Source of the DNA: Kappaphycus alvarezii | Taxonomy: Eukaryota; Rhodophyta; Florideophyceae; Gigartinales; Solieriaceae | Direction: 5' to 3' | Assembly: GCA_002205965.3 (NCBI GenBank) | Contig: NADL03000763.1 | Coordinates: forward strand, 992,001 to 1,056,000 | DNA: 64,000 nt | Part shown: positions 21,761 through 35,289 of the stretch, in pieces | Layout of the letters: every line of letters begins with the position of its first letter | How positions within the stretch are numbered: the first letter of the stretch is position 1 | Made by a program: the position numbers and the translations under genes | The notes under the pieces: generated by a model | Seen by the model: only the letters and a program-made list of their open reading frames with translations | Told to the model about the DNA's origin: nothing | Databases searched by the model: none

Positions 21761-24700
21761 GCTCTGCTTCCATTTAAATAACAAAAAAGACGACGCATTG
21801 ACCGCAGTGAAAAACATCAATCCTTCTGGAATGAACGATATCGATCGATCTATATCACTTCTAACCCTATAAGTCACTAGTAAAGGAAGATATTTCTTCT
21901 AAAGTTTGTCTTTTGCAGATCATTTCACTCCTGTAAGTTTCTTAATATTTAGATGAAGTTACAACGCGCAAGAAGCACCTCCTTACCAAACGTACCGTTA
22001 TCGAATTCCAGAGCCATGCCTGGAACCTCATCACATATCAGAAATGGCGGAGAAAAGATCGTATCAACGGACTTGAATACGGTGCTTCAGCTCTGGGCGC
22101 GCAGTGGGTGATACGATAACAGGCGTGCAGGCAAAATGATCTATTCATAGCTGAAAATTTAAAATCTCAAGACAAACCACATGCAAATGTACGCACCAGG
22201 AGGTCGCTCGAACAAGTCAAGACGCCCCCCTGGGATCATTGGTTCTTCCATTATTTTTATCCTCTGGTGCGTTCCAGTCATTTATCCATCCATAAAAAAA
22301 GCCCAGTGAAAAAATATCATTGTTAATCGCTGTACTCAAGAGCTCGACAGTAGTGCACTCCGCTCCTTCGTCTTCAGGGTTGAGGAATTGCAGCGCGTCA
22401 CGACCGGCCCCGAAATTTTACGTGGAAACGATGGCTGGTCCCCAATCGCGCTGCCCTGAGGACCAAAAATCAAGATCTGAACATTTCTAGGGTAATAAAG
22501 TAGTGTTCAGAATACGGTAGCTCAGCAGAAAATAAAACAAATTTATTTTAAAAGTAACTTATTAGAAGTTTTCGTGGAGCCTCATTCTTTCACTCTAAAA
22601 GCTTTCAAGCTAAAAGACAACAAATTGGAGGAAAGAAGTTATAATTGAAACAAAAATGTCACGGAGATTTATTTGGCTACAAAAAGGGCTAACGGGTGAA
22701 AGTCTGTTGTACATTTCAGGTGCTTTTTTCAGGGACAAAATGATTTTAGTTCTTAGGTTTAGGGCTAGATAAATACCTTGTTCTTCGCATTTTCATCAGT
22801 TTTTTGTCTTCACTGTCCCTATAAGTTGAGTTATGAAGAGTGAAAATTGCGGAAGCCGTTTTAGTCCTGGTCCGCCACCTTGACCTGCGATTAACTTCAC
22901 TTTTTGTCTCTTCCACAGCCTTGTATCAAATCCGGGAACCCTCATCTAGCTCATCATTCGCGTCGTTTTCAATTGACATAACCGATTACTGCAAAGACAA
23001 TTATAAGGATTGGAAGTATTCGTACCTTCCTTGCTTTGGAATAAGGCCGTCCGAAGATCTTCAGAGGACTTTGCCTTTTAGAACTACGGAAATATGACAA
23101 AAATCTTCCTAAAATTAGTAGCAGTTTCATGAAAAGAAACGCTCCACATAGACTTCATTTTAAGTTCGTGCAACTACACTTGTAACCTTTAGTATTTTGC
23201 CTACATAGCGTGCAATGCGTCACAGCGGCCTGCTCAATAAAGTGAAATTTAATATCCAGAAGAAGGGGAACTTCACTAGAACTGCTGAATAAGTAATGCC
23301 TACATTTTTGCTTGCCTTGATATGGAAAAATTATTCTCTTCGATACACTATAATCTTCGGCTTCTATATCTTTGTACCGTCTTCACGTTTTTCCTGGTCT
23401 TAAAGTTGCATTATTGTGGCGTACGTGATAAGCTCCCGGAGGGCATCAAAAATGATATCAGTTGTGGCGTGAATATTATACATACATTCCCTGCCGTTAT
23501 CGAGAGTTGAACACTGCATATGGTTGAAGGTGATAATGGTACTGAAACCATCTCCACACAATAAAAACGTTCAAGAAAAGAGTTCATACGACTTAACAGA
23601 CCAGATTATGGTTACCGTTAAATTGTGAAAATATTGCGATGGAAACCAAACTACATTATTGACAAAACGTGATGTTTTCGTGATTAAATTTGGAGCTAAT
23701 TTTACACTACATACATATATAAGACTCATTTTCAGGCAAGGGCATAAATAAGAGGGCTGATAATTGTAACTCACAATGACCCCTAGAGAACCCTATTGCT
23801 GGACCTGACATGGACTCTGGGCAACAGCGCTAATTGGACCAAGTGTCCATGACACAAATTCCTGACTAGATAATATCTACGCCCTCCTCAGCTTTACAGT
23901 CGCCATACTATTGAATAGGTAGTATATCTTAGATTTCCTAGAGGTGGCCAAATAGTTGTCTAACTAGTACTTATGGTCGTTTCCCTGAACAGGGGAATAA
24001 CAGTTAGAGATTTACCCAAGTGCAGGCTTTCAATCTGGCTCCTAACACTTTTTACCTTGAGGAAATTTTCCTTCTCGAGCGAGAAACTTTTGTCCATTGC
24101 CTGACGTACTCCGCTCGGGTGTTTTCCGCTAATGTTTTCTTCCTTCGTTATCGCGCGTTTGCTGTTAATTCTTTTATTTTATCTTATTATTTTCAGGCTG
24201 CCGCCATCTTTGGTGTTTAAGTGACTATGATTTTACCCGCAAGGGGAATCACCCGCTTGGAGACGACAGAGATACTACCTCCACCGGATAATTGCTCATG
24301 TATGCGCGTGATTTTGCCTTAATACGTCTGTCGAAACCCTATTTCCAGATCTACTGCAGCCTCAATCTTTCTTCGCTTGCAATCATTGATCAAAAGATTG
24401 CCTTTCCCGAAACAGTCTCTCTTTACATCCCAGGGGAGCATTCGCAATCAGCAGACAGAGAAATATCAACCCTTTACTTCCCCACATCCATTTTTTATCT
24501 GCAGGAAGGCAGAAAAATTTGTTGAGACTGTTTTCGGACGTCAAACAGAGCTACTCAAACGCAGTTTGCTGCGGGAGAAAGCATGTACCGGCAGCTTTAT
24601 TCGTTGTAGTGAACCTCTAGTCTTCCTTATTGCCTTAGGTATTTCCTGTCAATGGCATCTTAAGCGTGAAAAGTCATATGGACCACAGTGACGTTGAAAC

Positions 24701-25141
24701 ACCAAACATACCAACAGCGTGGATAACACCGTCTACAAACATTGTTTCTTGGAATAAATTCTATTTTCCCGTGAATGGACAGAACAGGAGATACAAAGCA
24801 CCCAATTTTCTTACGTGTTCTTCAAGAACGCTCCAAAATGCATGAATTAGTACTAGATTACTTCCATGGACGTTAACAAGGTGGAGGTGTTCAAGTCCCT
24901 GCCATACTAAAATTCAAATAATGGCCTTCATGGTTCAATTATGAACTCCTGTAGTCGAATAAGCCAAGCCAAAGGAACACGAATCGTCAATTTGTAGATC
25001 AATCGTGTTAAACCAGCAGTCATGTAGGGGTAGAAAACCTTCAACCCAATGTAATGTACCATTAACTGTCCCATGTCCCTAGTATTTCTATGGTTCTGTA
25101 TATAGAACAATAGATTATTTTTGACGAATCATAGAAACCCA
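21761..25141. other. AT-rich DNA, nothing recognised
   Basis: Only short random-looking frames. A palindrome GGTTCTGTATATAGAACA at 25092-25109 resembles the inverted terminus of the element starting at 25146. Confidence 0.4.
25092..25109. repeat. Extra terminus-like palindrome outside the element
   Basis: GGTTCTGTATATAGAACA lies 37 bases outside the left end and matches it at most positions. It may be the remnant of an older related insertion or a transposase-binding site. Confidence 0.4.
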
Positions 25142-25145
25142 TGAA

Positions 25146-25163
25146 GGTTCCGTATATGGAACC
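25146..25163 (+). repeat. Left palindromic terminal inverted repeat
   Basis: GGTTCCGTATATGGAACC, preceded by TGAA, a likely mutated TTAA. Confidence 0.8.
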
Positions 25164-25448
25164 TAAAGGCTTGAAAATGGCCATACCTTGAAGCTCTCTA
25201 GAACTGTAAACAGCATCTTTACAGCAATTTGAACACTGCCAGGGTCTTCCAGCTATTTTCCTTGGTTCACTGAATGTTTAAAGTCGAAAAATAGTCAACC
25301 ACAGCCGTAGCTACCACAAACGCGCCATCAACGTTTCCATCCGCCCACCCCACCTGTATCAGTTCACGCTAGGGGCTAGCCAAAGGCTACCCGGAAAGAC
25401 TTAAGTAGTTGGCCGAACACGACACTCAGATTCTACCAACATTGCGCC

Positions 25449-27882
25449 ATGGCAGCCTTCATAAACGAGAGCTTGCCGGATCTACAGCGTGGGACCGCGC
25501 GCAGAGGACGCGGTAGGGGTCGAAGTAGATCTCAAAGGATAGTTGGAAGAGGAAAAGGGCGTAGACAAGCGAAAAATTTGACAAGAAATGTTAACGACGA
25601 TCCTACAAAGGAATGGAGAATACAAACTGTACGTGAGGAAAATTTGATGCTGGAAGAGGACTTTATGACGCTGGTTATTGAAGAGCGAGCATGATTTTTT
25701 TTCTTCTGCAATGGAACGCTTGGAGGTTGAGAATAGCTCTCGTCAGCTCCAAGATACAAGAGCGGAGTTGTGGTGTTGTTCATGGACAAAATGCTAACAA
25801 CAGCTCTTGCATGGCTAAATGAATATATAACCTTGAAGCAGCAAGGGCTATGAGCTCTTAAACGGCATGAAATATATCAATTTGTCTCGATACTTGTGAT
25901 CTCGCACAGCACCGGTTTCAGTTTTGAGAAGACAATTGCAATACTGCACAAGTTAGGATGTCCTACTCCTGAACTTTCCCGCATGAGGTTCATGTTCAAT
26001 AGTGTTCTGGCATTCTCACCTACAGGCCGCGGTGATAACGGGGGACGAACTCGGATGGAACGGAGAGACCAAACACCACAGCTTACACAGTTTGAAAGGA
26101 CAGCCTTTCGTCTAACTTCCAAGGTTTTTTCACCCGCGCAAACATTAGCTACCCTTGAAGAAGATCTTTATGACACCAGAGCGGCAGATAATCAGTTAAA
26201 AACGCTCAGTAGTCGTAAGGAAAATCACGTAGGCCATACAGCGGATGCAATTGCCGATGCCCTCTTCCGGGTTACGTTAATGGTTTGGTTTCGTCGGCGA
26301 GGTGTTTCACAGGCGCATAATGTATCAAATTTGGTTGCAGCTATTTTGGAAGGAAGAGCTGAGCAGATTGTACATGGTTTCATTCTGACTGCAGACCGTG
26401 CTTACGGTAATATGTCATTGCTTCCGTGAAATGCTTCGTCATCAAATTGGATCTATTATGGTTATGCCAGAACACATTCTGAAGTGCCATCCATTTGTGG
26501 GTTAATCATTCCTACGCGTTACTAGAAGCGATGAAGAGTATGATTCGGTTGATGATAATGCTGACACCTGCAGCGACAGTGAAACAGAGTCCGGGCGGGA
26601 TGCTGAGATCAGCATATTGATACCGGACTTGCAGCATGTCGGGACGCAAAAAAACAATTCCGTTGTTAACAGACGCCGCACTTTCGTCTTTAACAATAGA
26701 CCACATGAAGGGCCCGGCTCTTGGTGGGCTGATGAAAAATTTCAAGGCAAGTGGTCCCTCCTTAAACAAACAGTCACCTAAATCAGGGTTTCTGCAGTTT
26801 ATGTCCCTGAATGCGGAACAGAAAAGTTCAGCAAAGTTATTCGATTCTTATACTGTGTACCAACTGGAGTTTCAAAACAACTCGAAACATGGATTGCGGT
26901 TCCAAAAGAAGCCAGCTTGAGGAACAAACTTTTCATCAAAAGGGCTGATAGCCGAAGAAATCTGGTTCCACCTTCCGACTCCACGTCTCAACTGGACGTT
27001 ATTTAGCGCCACATTGTAACCAATTGCATCATCCTTACCATTAATCAGCGATGTGCGGATTGGTTCGTACTGCGACAGTTCAGAGTTACCGGTACGTCTG
27101 CAGGAAAGATACTCTGCCCCAACACTGATGTTCGACAGGCTCTTGGAATGGGATCAGACCCACCTACAGGCGATCCGTCAATGAACTACCTTCTTAATAG
27201 TTTTGCCCAATCTTGGTTCAGCTCATCGCGGTCTACAGAACCAATAATGCGTGTAAAAGCTAATAAAAACGCTGTGATGTATTTTTTGTTATCAAAGCCG
27301 TTTGTCAGTGCCCTCTAAGAATGCGGGATGTATGGTAAGAAGAATGAGTCATGGCTTGAATGCTCTCCTGACGGGGTGGCTCCGACCGATGTTTGTATGT
27401 TGGAGTCCCTTGCTGCTCCTGAAGGTGATGGGGATGTAGAGTTACGACTTGAATGTGCTTCCGTAGAAATTAAGACGAGCGTGGCTCAGTCTAGCTTGGA
27501 TCGAGCTCTGAATATCGCTACAGCTGAAACAATAACATGCAATGTTGGGAAACCTTCGTTCCTCAAATACGTCCCTTATGAATATTTCGGGCAAGTCTTA
27601 CATCAAGTGGTCGTACTGGGCGTACATATCATTATCTATGTATCAGCATCAGAGGCAGGTGTTCTATACACCGCAGTGGTGAGCTGCAAAGAAGAAATCC
27701 TAAACAATTGTCTTACAGCACTTACCGCTGCTTCAACCTCAACAGTGGCGTGGGCTCATGCGGAAAATCCAGAGGTGCCCTCTTTTTGTGAGGCAGAGTT
27801 TTCCCAACTGTTGACAGCGAGGCTGCCATTTGGAAAATTTTTAATAAGCACGTTGTTGAGAAAGATGCTTTTACTCCCCTGA
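25449..27882 (+). pseudogene. DDE transposase fused to a YqaJ/lambda-exonuclease-like nuclease domain
   Basis: The N terminus (25449-25694) is Arg/Gly-rich, probably DNA binding. The transposase follows (25896-26429) with ATLEEDLYDTRAADNQLKTL, a block TADAIADALFRVTLMVWFRR and FILTADRAYGNMSLL, acidic residues spaced like a DDE fold. After one frame shift near 26415 a single frame runs to 27882, interrupted by stops at 26503, 26779, 27004 and 27316. It continues the transposase (IMVMPEHILKCHPFVG) and then encodes a nuclease-like domain. CADWFVLRQFRVTGTSAGKI (about 27050-27110) resembles the W-x-x-x-R-x-x-x-[IV]-T-x-[ST] start of YqaJ/lambda exonuclease. WLECSPDGVAP gives the active-site Asp, and LECASVEIKTSV the E-x-K. 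GQVLHQVVVLG follows, as in YqaJ proteins. The shared frame indicates one fused protein. The copy is dead. Confidence 0.72.
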
Positions 27883-28062
27883 AAACAATTAAACACGGCT
27901 CACAAAGTTTACACAGCAGGAAGAAAGGAGGAGCTTATTGAAGCTCATAAGTTCGTGCAGTACTGCGTCCTTCAACATCTTCTGGGCACGTTGGGAATAG
28001 TCCTGCAATTTTTTGGCCCTTTTCATGCAGCCAGCACGAACATATAAGGTTTTGACTTAATT

Positions 28063-28080
28063 GGTTCCATATATGGAACC
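28063..28080 (-). repeat. Right palindromic terminal inverted repeat
   Basis: GGTTCCATATATGGAACC, a perfect 18-base palindrome, followed by TTAA at 28081-28084. Confidence 0.8.
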
Positions 28081-28084
28081 TTAA

Positions 28085-31000
28085 GTCCAATACTCGGAAT
28101 ATACTCCCTTAGAGGATATGAATTGAGTTCAGCATCTAATATTTCGAATCTGATCAGATCTGGAATCGATATACTTCACTTGGTACCAAGAGCTGAACCT
28201 GCCACTTTTGTCTTGATATACGGTGAAGTCATAGAAATTTGATAATCAAAAGGTTCAGTAAAGTTTTTTTCTTTCTCTATGAAAGAATTAATCGGATTAT
28301 TTTAGGCAAGAATACCTCCTGTCTCATTTCGTGACCATCATAAATAACATTGTTTTTCCGGAGGTTTCACGTATTTCATCGTAACCTGCTACACTCCGGA
28401 ACTTCTGCATTTCAAAATTCATTTCACTTCCCTGTACTTCACCTAAACCCTGATTCGGGGGTCCTTTCTGTGACGATCTAGGTTGATTTCTACCACTTCT
28501 CCCTTGTTCTTTCATTCCACCAGCTTGAACGTTCGACCGTTCCTTATCACCCGACGCTCCCTCAGCATCCGCCAAATCATTTCGGAATGCACCGATAAAG
28601 GAGTTCATTGTGTAATTTTCCCACAAAAAAAATAACACCTGAGACTGTGGCCCGGCATGAAAAAACACAGACCATTAAAAAATTTATCACTGTTCATAAC
28701 ACCTATGTGACGCCTCAATACACCCCTCAAATGGATAATCCCCTATACCTCTGGAGAGCTTTTTGAGATAACTTGCGCACATTATTCTCTTGTGATCATA
28801 TTGTTTTGAACCAAAATTCCATTATCGCCCTAAGCAACGCTTCTGCCACAGAACTAGCAGATTTTCCTTCACGTTCCGTCTTTATTTTTGCTATAGTCTT
28901 TACCTAGTTTTTTAGAGCCCTAATGCCAAAAAAACATCAGCCGATTTTCCTATCAATTGCAAAGGGATAAAAAGTAGTCCAGGTCCCTGCGAATACTGAC
29001 GACGCAAACTCGAAAAAGTACGCCCTTAATCGCGCTTTGTCGTCCATTTCCTATTATTGTGTCCATCTCTTTCAGTTGGATAGTATGAAAGCATGTTATT
29101 TGATGTGGCTGCAATCTTCTCCAACGGCAGATGAATAGTAAGAGCTTGCCTGAAGATTACAATAGCTTTCTCAAAGCTAAATATGTCAGTTCTAGAGAAT
29201 AATGGCGCAAAAAATATAACTTTAAATGACAAAAAAGGTTCAGAAGCCCTTCTTCTCCTATTAAAGGACGAAAGAATCATTTTTTCTCCAAAATTTTTTT
29301 CAATACTGGATTAAGAAACAAAAAAAGAAAGAAAATATTTTTAGAGGAAGATTCCAAGCTTCAATCTTCACTTTCAGAATAACAACCGCCGCTTATAATA
29401 AATTACTTGCCTGATTCTGGATAACCACATAGAGGAAGTCCTTTCTCATCATAATTTGTATGCATTGGGTTTGAGTGATCTTACACCACTCACTAGCGGC
29501 CTCAAACAACACTTCCGGTATATAAACACTGCGAACTCCACCAACCCGATATTCCTCTCCACATATCCCCAGTAAGCCGATGCCCTCTCCCTTTCCTCTG
29601 CCCCGCCTAAAACCAGATGTAGCGGTTGGGTTTTCCCCTCTTCCTGCGGATGTAACCCAACCGTCCCATCTTCAGATCCCTCAATGACCTTTCATCCCGA
29701 TAACACACCCAAAGCAGCAATCGTGGACCCCCCGTTAGTTCCAGACGTCTACAGATCTTCTTTTTGAGTATTCGAAGTTTATTCAGGAGGTTATAGAGTA
29801 AGAGCAGCCGACTTTTCGGAGTAGCTGATAAAAAACGTGTCGTAGTGCATTCATTTTTATCCAAATTTATGAAATTGAACGTCTGGATAGTTATAATGAC
29901 GGTCAGAACTAGTGACTAAACGTTAGTAAGTGTTTTGATTAGCCGAAATATCTGCCATTTTGGGTGTAAGTTGACGTTCGTAACGCTTAATAGTCAGCTT
30001 TCGTGCACATAACGGTCAAAAAACCTAATTACTGTTCTAAAATAACTGCTTCTATTTTTCTCTTTACTGAAATTAGGGATAAAAAGATATGAAATAAAGA
30101 AATCATAAATACACTGTAAGAAACCCGAAATAATATGGTATACGAAGACGATATTTAGGTCTTATTCTTTTATTCTACGAACCATTCTCCCCACCACAGT
30201 AAATAAATGCAAATAAAGTATACTGTACAGTCAAAATTCATCCCAAAAAATATTAAAAGAATATTATAAATCTTATGAGAATGAGGAGTGAAAGATAAAG
30301 CCCTGATTTCATTATAACGTAACTTGATTAAAATTATTTCGTCTTTACTTTTAGAAAAGAACATCAGAAGGATGATAAGGCGAAACGAAGCGTTATGGAG
30401 AAAAAACCATTTGATTTCCCGAGATATCCCAGGCAGAAATGATGCATATTCTTTTGATGCCCGATAAGCTAGAGTAATGCGTGTCTCATCTCCGCTCTTC
30501 TATTACTTCCCCAATACGTGGTGAGAGTGGGCATAAATTGCTACTTGCAAACATCATAACTTTGAAGAGCTAAAAGGAGGTTAAATTTTTAAAGGAATTT
30601 ACATTCGTGAGGACAATAGATTTTTGTGCCGTCTGGCTACCTAAAATCATTCAATTTTCTAAACTTCAAGCCAAAATTCGAGACAAAATTTTCAACTGCC
30701 GTTGGTTTGGATTCAAAATGCGTTTTTGACGCATTTACTCTGCATCTAAACCAGAATTTGGCTCAAATGAGATTTATTGCAGTTCCATGAACCACAAATT
30801 GAATAAGAAAGTGTTCTAACTGGACACAGATTGTTATAATTAGGCTCAAGATGATATCGTTACATTGCAATACATTTACGGTATCTCTACCCCCGTAATG
30901 TCCTTTTCAACATTCTTCAATTATTTATAAGGGCCAGCGAGAGAGAGAGAGAGAAAAGGAAGGATAAACATGTACAAAAGTGCCTCGGGATGCCGTTTCA

Positions 31001-33560
31001 GTCCTTTAATTAACTATTTTACTAGGGCGATTAGCTTGTACTATAAATGAGGAGATATTTAAATTTTATACTTGTTTTTCTATATCATTTTCTCTAATCA
31101 CTCTGATGTAATAAACTGAGTTGTAATTTCTAGTAATTTAGACGTTTTGCAACCATTTTTACATTCTATCATCGGCTTTGGGGACTCTATCCGCTTTTAC
31201 TTTTACTTTTTCTATCTCTTAATCATTTAGAATATCCACATCCAACTATCCAAGAACAAAATTTCAATCCAGAAGTTGAATGAAAACTGTCCACTTTCCA
31301 CTTCCCACATTCCACTCTGTGATAGTATCATGGATATTGTTCTTATCTTTTTCCAGTTGTATTCACGCTATTTCTCTATACTTTAAAGATTCTTTCAACC
31401 TTTTTAATTGGATGCGAAGCGTATCATTAAGAATTCATAAGAGAAGTTGATCGTCGATTTCAGTCGATATTGATCATCTGTAAGGATAAGTGGCAATGAG
31501 AAATCAAATATATGCATTTTCCATAGCTCATATGACAACTATACAAGAAATATACATTTTCAAGTATATTTTACTCTGTGGAAAAGTGCCAACTAGAGCA
31601 TTCTTCGAGCAGAACATTTCGATTGTAAGGAATATGTTGGATCATTGGAAGATGATCCCGGGAAATATTTCATTTTAAAGAGGTTAAACTTCCTTTCTAT
31701 TGCATTAAAAAACCATAATAAGCTGCGTAGCTGTCCCCGACGTCTTGATATGAAAATAAAATACATTTTAGAACCGAATTACTTTGTATAATCTCACTAT
31801 AATGCGATCAGTCTCATTATATTGGTGTCCATTTAAGACGAAAGAGTCTTTTTAGCTCTCAAAACATTCTTCACAGTGATTTTAGCTCTTCCGGTCTTAA
31901 AACTAGCAAATATTGGACTGTGACACGTGGATTCACCTCGAATGTGATCCATCTTTCTATAGTTCATACAAGCTGATCAGAAGAGTTCCACCAGATTTCC
32001 TGAATTCTTCTTATTCTAATTTCGGCTGGATTTGTTATTTTTTGGTCGTAGCTGAGATAGATGCTTTGCTCTATAGGTTGAAATTTTGATTTTAGAATTT
32101 AATTTTGCCCATTGCCTCTTTTTGATCATTCTCGTGACTAAAAGGGAAACTTCTAACCTCGAAGTCCTGAACAGATTCATTTTGAGCCTTCTTGACAACA
32201 ATTTTATTCCTTTTGTATTTTGAGCAAGGGAGCGAAGTAATTACACCGCATTACCGAGACTTAGAATGCAGCGACGACTATAGGAAACATTAGATTTGAA
32301 TACATAATGAAAAACATTCATCTTCCTTATATAAACGGCTCTTCATCTAAATTTATCTCATTGAGGCGACAAAAGAGCTGCTTGAGAGTCTACTACTATT
32401 ACTGTGACCCCTTGAAGAGCTCTCTGTCCATACAGTAAGCTTATTAGTACTCGAAAATATCTTATGTGTGTTTTTTTGTGTGAATGAAGTTCTTTCTCAG
32501 AGTTTATTGTTCCCTTGCTTCGTTTCTCTGCTATTAAAACCCCACTGGGCTTTGAATTAGTGAGGGGAAATTTCAGAAAAACATGTGTTATTTGGTGTTA
32601 TTTTTCAGTGCCTCTATGGTTTAGGAGTAGCTGCTGGAACTCTTTTTTTCTCAGGTTCTCGGCTTTGAGTCTGTAAACGTTTTTAAGATACGTTTTAGGT
32701 CCTCATTCCTCTTTTTTATGCAAAAAATTCACCATATCTGAACAGTTAATGAGGCGATTTGCCAAGGAGATGCGGATATCCTTTGCAATCAGGGCCAAAA
32801 TTTCTAGGGCTGCATTCACTTTGTCACTCTCCTAGTATTATTCTTGACTTCAAACTTACTTTATCAAAGAAGCTCTATTGGGATTTGGGAAGAATTGTCC
32901 TGTCAATTTGATGTGCAAGGCTGAACAGAGAGATGTCTTTTGGACCTTTTCATCTGCCTTCCCCGTAGCAGTTGCTATCAATCAAGCAACCTTCTTCTGC
33001 ACAGTTTACTTTCCTGGTCTAGCTCGAATGTAAGAATTTTCGTAGTTCCTACACTTTTCCAAAATTCTTTCCATGCAATTTTCTACCTTTTAATATGGTA
33101 AAGGTTGTTCTTTGATATGTATTACGATTATGCAAACATAACATGCAAGGTCTAATATTAACTGACTTACATAATCCGTTCAATAGCTGCAAATTCCTGT
33201 AGTTGCAAATGTAGAAAAGTGTTCAAGCATTCATGATCTGTGAGTTTTTGGGTACTTTATACTCAATCAAAGAGACTATATCAGGGTAAAACATGCTATA
33301 TTTGGTTTGATTGTTATGAAATCCAAATTTTCATGCCACGCTGCAAGGAGTTGGTGCATTCACCTGGTCACTTTCTGCAAATACTAATTCTAATCTGTTC
33401 AAAACCTCAAGATATAATACATTGATAGGGTATTTTCTGATGCCGGAGTACTAGAAAGAGTATTAGACCTAGGATTGTAAAACTGTTAGAGATGCTGAAA
33501 TCTTAACGCATCATCTAAATCACTTACCGAGTTTTGAAAGTAGTGCATGCAGGTGTTAGA
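28085..33560. other. AT-rich DNA without recognised genes
   Basis: Frames such as 28324-28668 (-), 29026-29280 (-) and 29607-29864 (-) are protein-like in composition but carry no motif I know. The first is Gln/Gly/Ser-rich in its middle. A short GA microsatellite lies at about 30940-30955. A lone CTGTACAG occurs near 30221-30228. The region may hold very old transposon remains. Confidence 0.4.
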
Positions 33561-35280
33561 AAATGATGATAATCAACATCCAGGAGGCTCAATAACGGAA
33601 GTATACGGTCTCCATTGACGGCTTCAATGCTCAATATGGGGCATATTTCGGCGAATGCTACAGTTGGATGTGCCTCTGAGCGTGCCAAGACACCAAGGCA
33701 GCGCAGAACCAGATGAGGTCTTATTCATCCCTCACGCGTCTTTGTGCCCGAAATCTAATCAAATGCGATGTCCAGATTATTCTTCGCCGGAACAAGGCTC
33801 CTTCAAGGTCTACAAAAATAGCTTTTCAAACCTGATGGCAGTTAAATAAGATTAGTGTGACAACCTTCTTTGCCCTCACATCCCTACCTTCGTTCGTGGT
33901 CTCTCCGAGCTCACTTGCGAGTAATCATACTTTCTTGGCATAAAAAAAGTGTTGCAAAGACCATATTGATTACCAGGTGGTCTCTCAAAACATCTGGTGC
34001 CTTTGTAACGTCTGCTGGTTCAAAGGAATTCAATTATATGATGTCATCAACGACTAAGCTGAGGGAAGTCACTCAAATTTCTTTTACATAAATTTCTCTG
34101 GATATGAATGTGATGCAAAAAATACGATCCACTAGGGCCAGTCCTAACTCGGCGGCAGCGATCGGCTCTCTGCCATCTTGTACATCCACGAGTGGTTCCA
34201 AGGGAACCCCGACTGTAAAATGGTCCTTGTCTCTACCTGCTATGTCGCGTTCGCGCAAAATGGCCCACACCCTGTGCTATACCTCTCACTTATATCCCCT
34301 TGCCGATCTCAAGGATGTTCGCATAGGCGCTTCCTTCTCAAACGGCCCCTCCGAAATGCTGGATGACACATGGGATATCAATTGGTTTCAATAGTTCAAA
34401 GAGACCGCCACCTGGGACAGGCCGGACCATTCCAGAGGCGGAAGAATTGAGGATCTCTGGGGTGCAGAAAATCATTTACCTCCGAGTTATATCGTGCCGC
34501 GCCGCCCTAAACAACTCAGTCCCTCAACCGAAGAACATGTCGATCGGCTTCCAGGGTTCTCTCTCCTTACTCGAAAGTGTTAAAGCACTGCCGATGTGTT
34601 TTTTTACTTGAGTGTTACCTTGAAGTCTTGTGCTCCTGCTTCGGTAGGACGTCCGAATTCGACTCTGTTTGCGAAGTCCGAAGAAATTTATGCTTGGAGT
34701 ACATGTATACAAGCGACTTCGCCACCGCTATAGCGACACAAGAACTAAACGGAAGCTCGAAGCTACAGTGGGGCCTCATTCCATTAATGGGCCGTAATTG
34801 ACGACGTAGTGCCGTCCTTCTCTTACCCATTTCATTCTAAATTCCTTCTCCTACCCACTGTGCGTTTTTTCCTTTCAATATGGCTTCCAGTTTACACTCA
34901 TCTATTTCCTATCGTCTTACGTTCTCTTTAGTCCAAATAAATGATCCTCCGCTTCGGGGATAGCCTTACGAGTGACTCTACCGTTCGAAGACAAGATCTT
35001 ACAGTGGGGATGAACATTCTTGGTCACCTTGTGTGACCAAAAAAGACCGAATTAGACGCAGACCACTTATGGTGTCGTTTCAATGCCTGCGCATGCGCAA
35101 CGAGCACATTTTCACCTACTTTGAAGATCTTGGTCTATTTCTTCTGATTGCACTGCCGCTTAGACGTTTCCGCAGCTTCGGAAGTCCCGCGTGACTCTCT
35201 TAATACCTCTTTCTGACGTTATTTTAGATCCCTTTAAATGACTAGGTCTACCACATCCCCGGCCAACATTCTCGGGTTGG
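33561..35280. other. Unassigned tract before the second Gypsy element
   Basis: Fewer stops than its surroundings on the plus strand (for example 34104-34394) and on the minus strand (34073-34270, 34615-34830), but no recognised domain. It may include the 3' end and LTR of the element that follows. No matching direct repeat was found near 39.5 kb by eye. Confidence 0.3.
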
Positions 35281-35289
35281 CCCCGTACA

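Larger units (their letters stand above)
25146..28080 (+). mobile_element. piggyBac-like transposon encoding a transposase-nuclease fusion
   Basis: The ends are GGTTCCGTATATGGAACC (25146-25163) and GGTTCCATATATGGAACC (28063-28080), inverted copies that are also self-palindromic. TTAA follows the right end (28081-28084). The left end is preceded by TGAA (25142-25145), one change from TTAA, which fits the TTAA target duplication of piggyBac-type elements. Inside is a single plus-strand gene (25449-27882), broken by stops and one frame shift. Length is 2935 bases. Confidence 0.8.

Noticed and set aside
34104..34394. Plus-strand 96-residue frame as a host gene
   Set aside because: No recognisable domain, open on the opposite strand too, in a decayed transposon setting.
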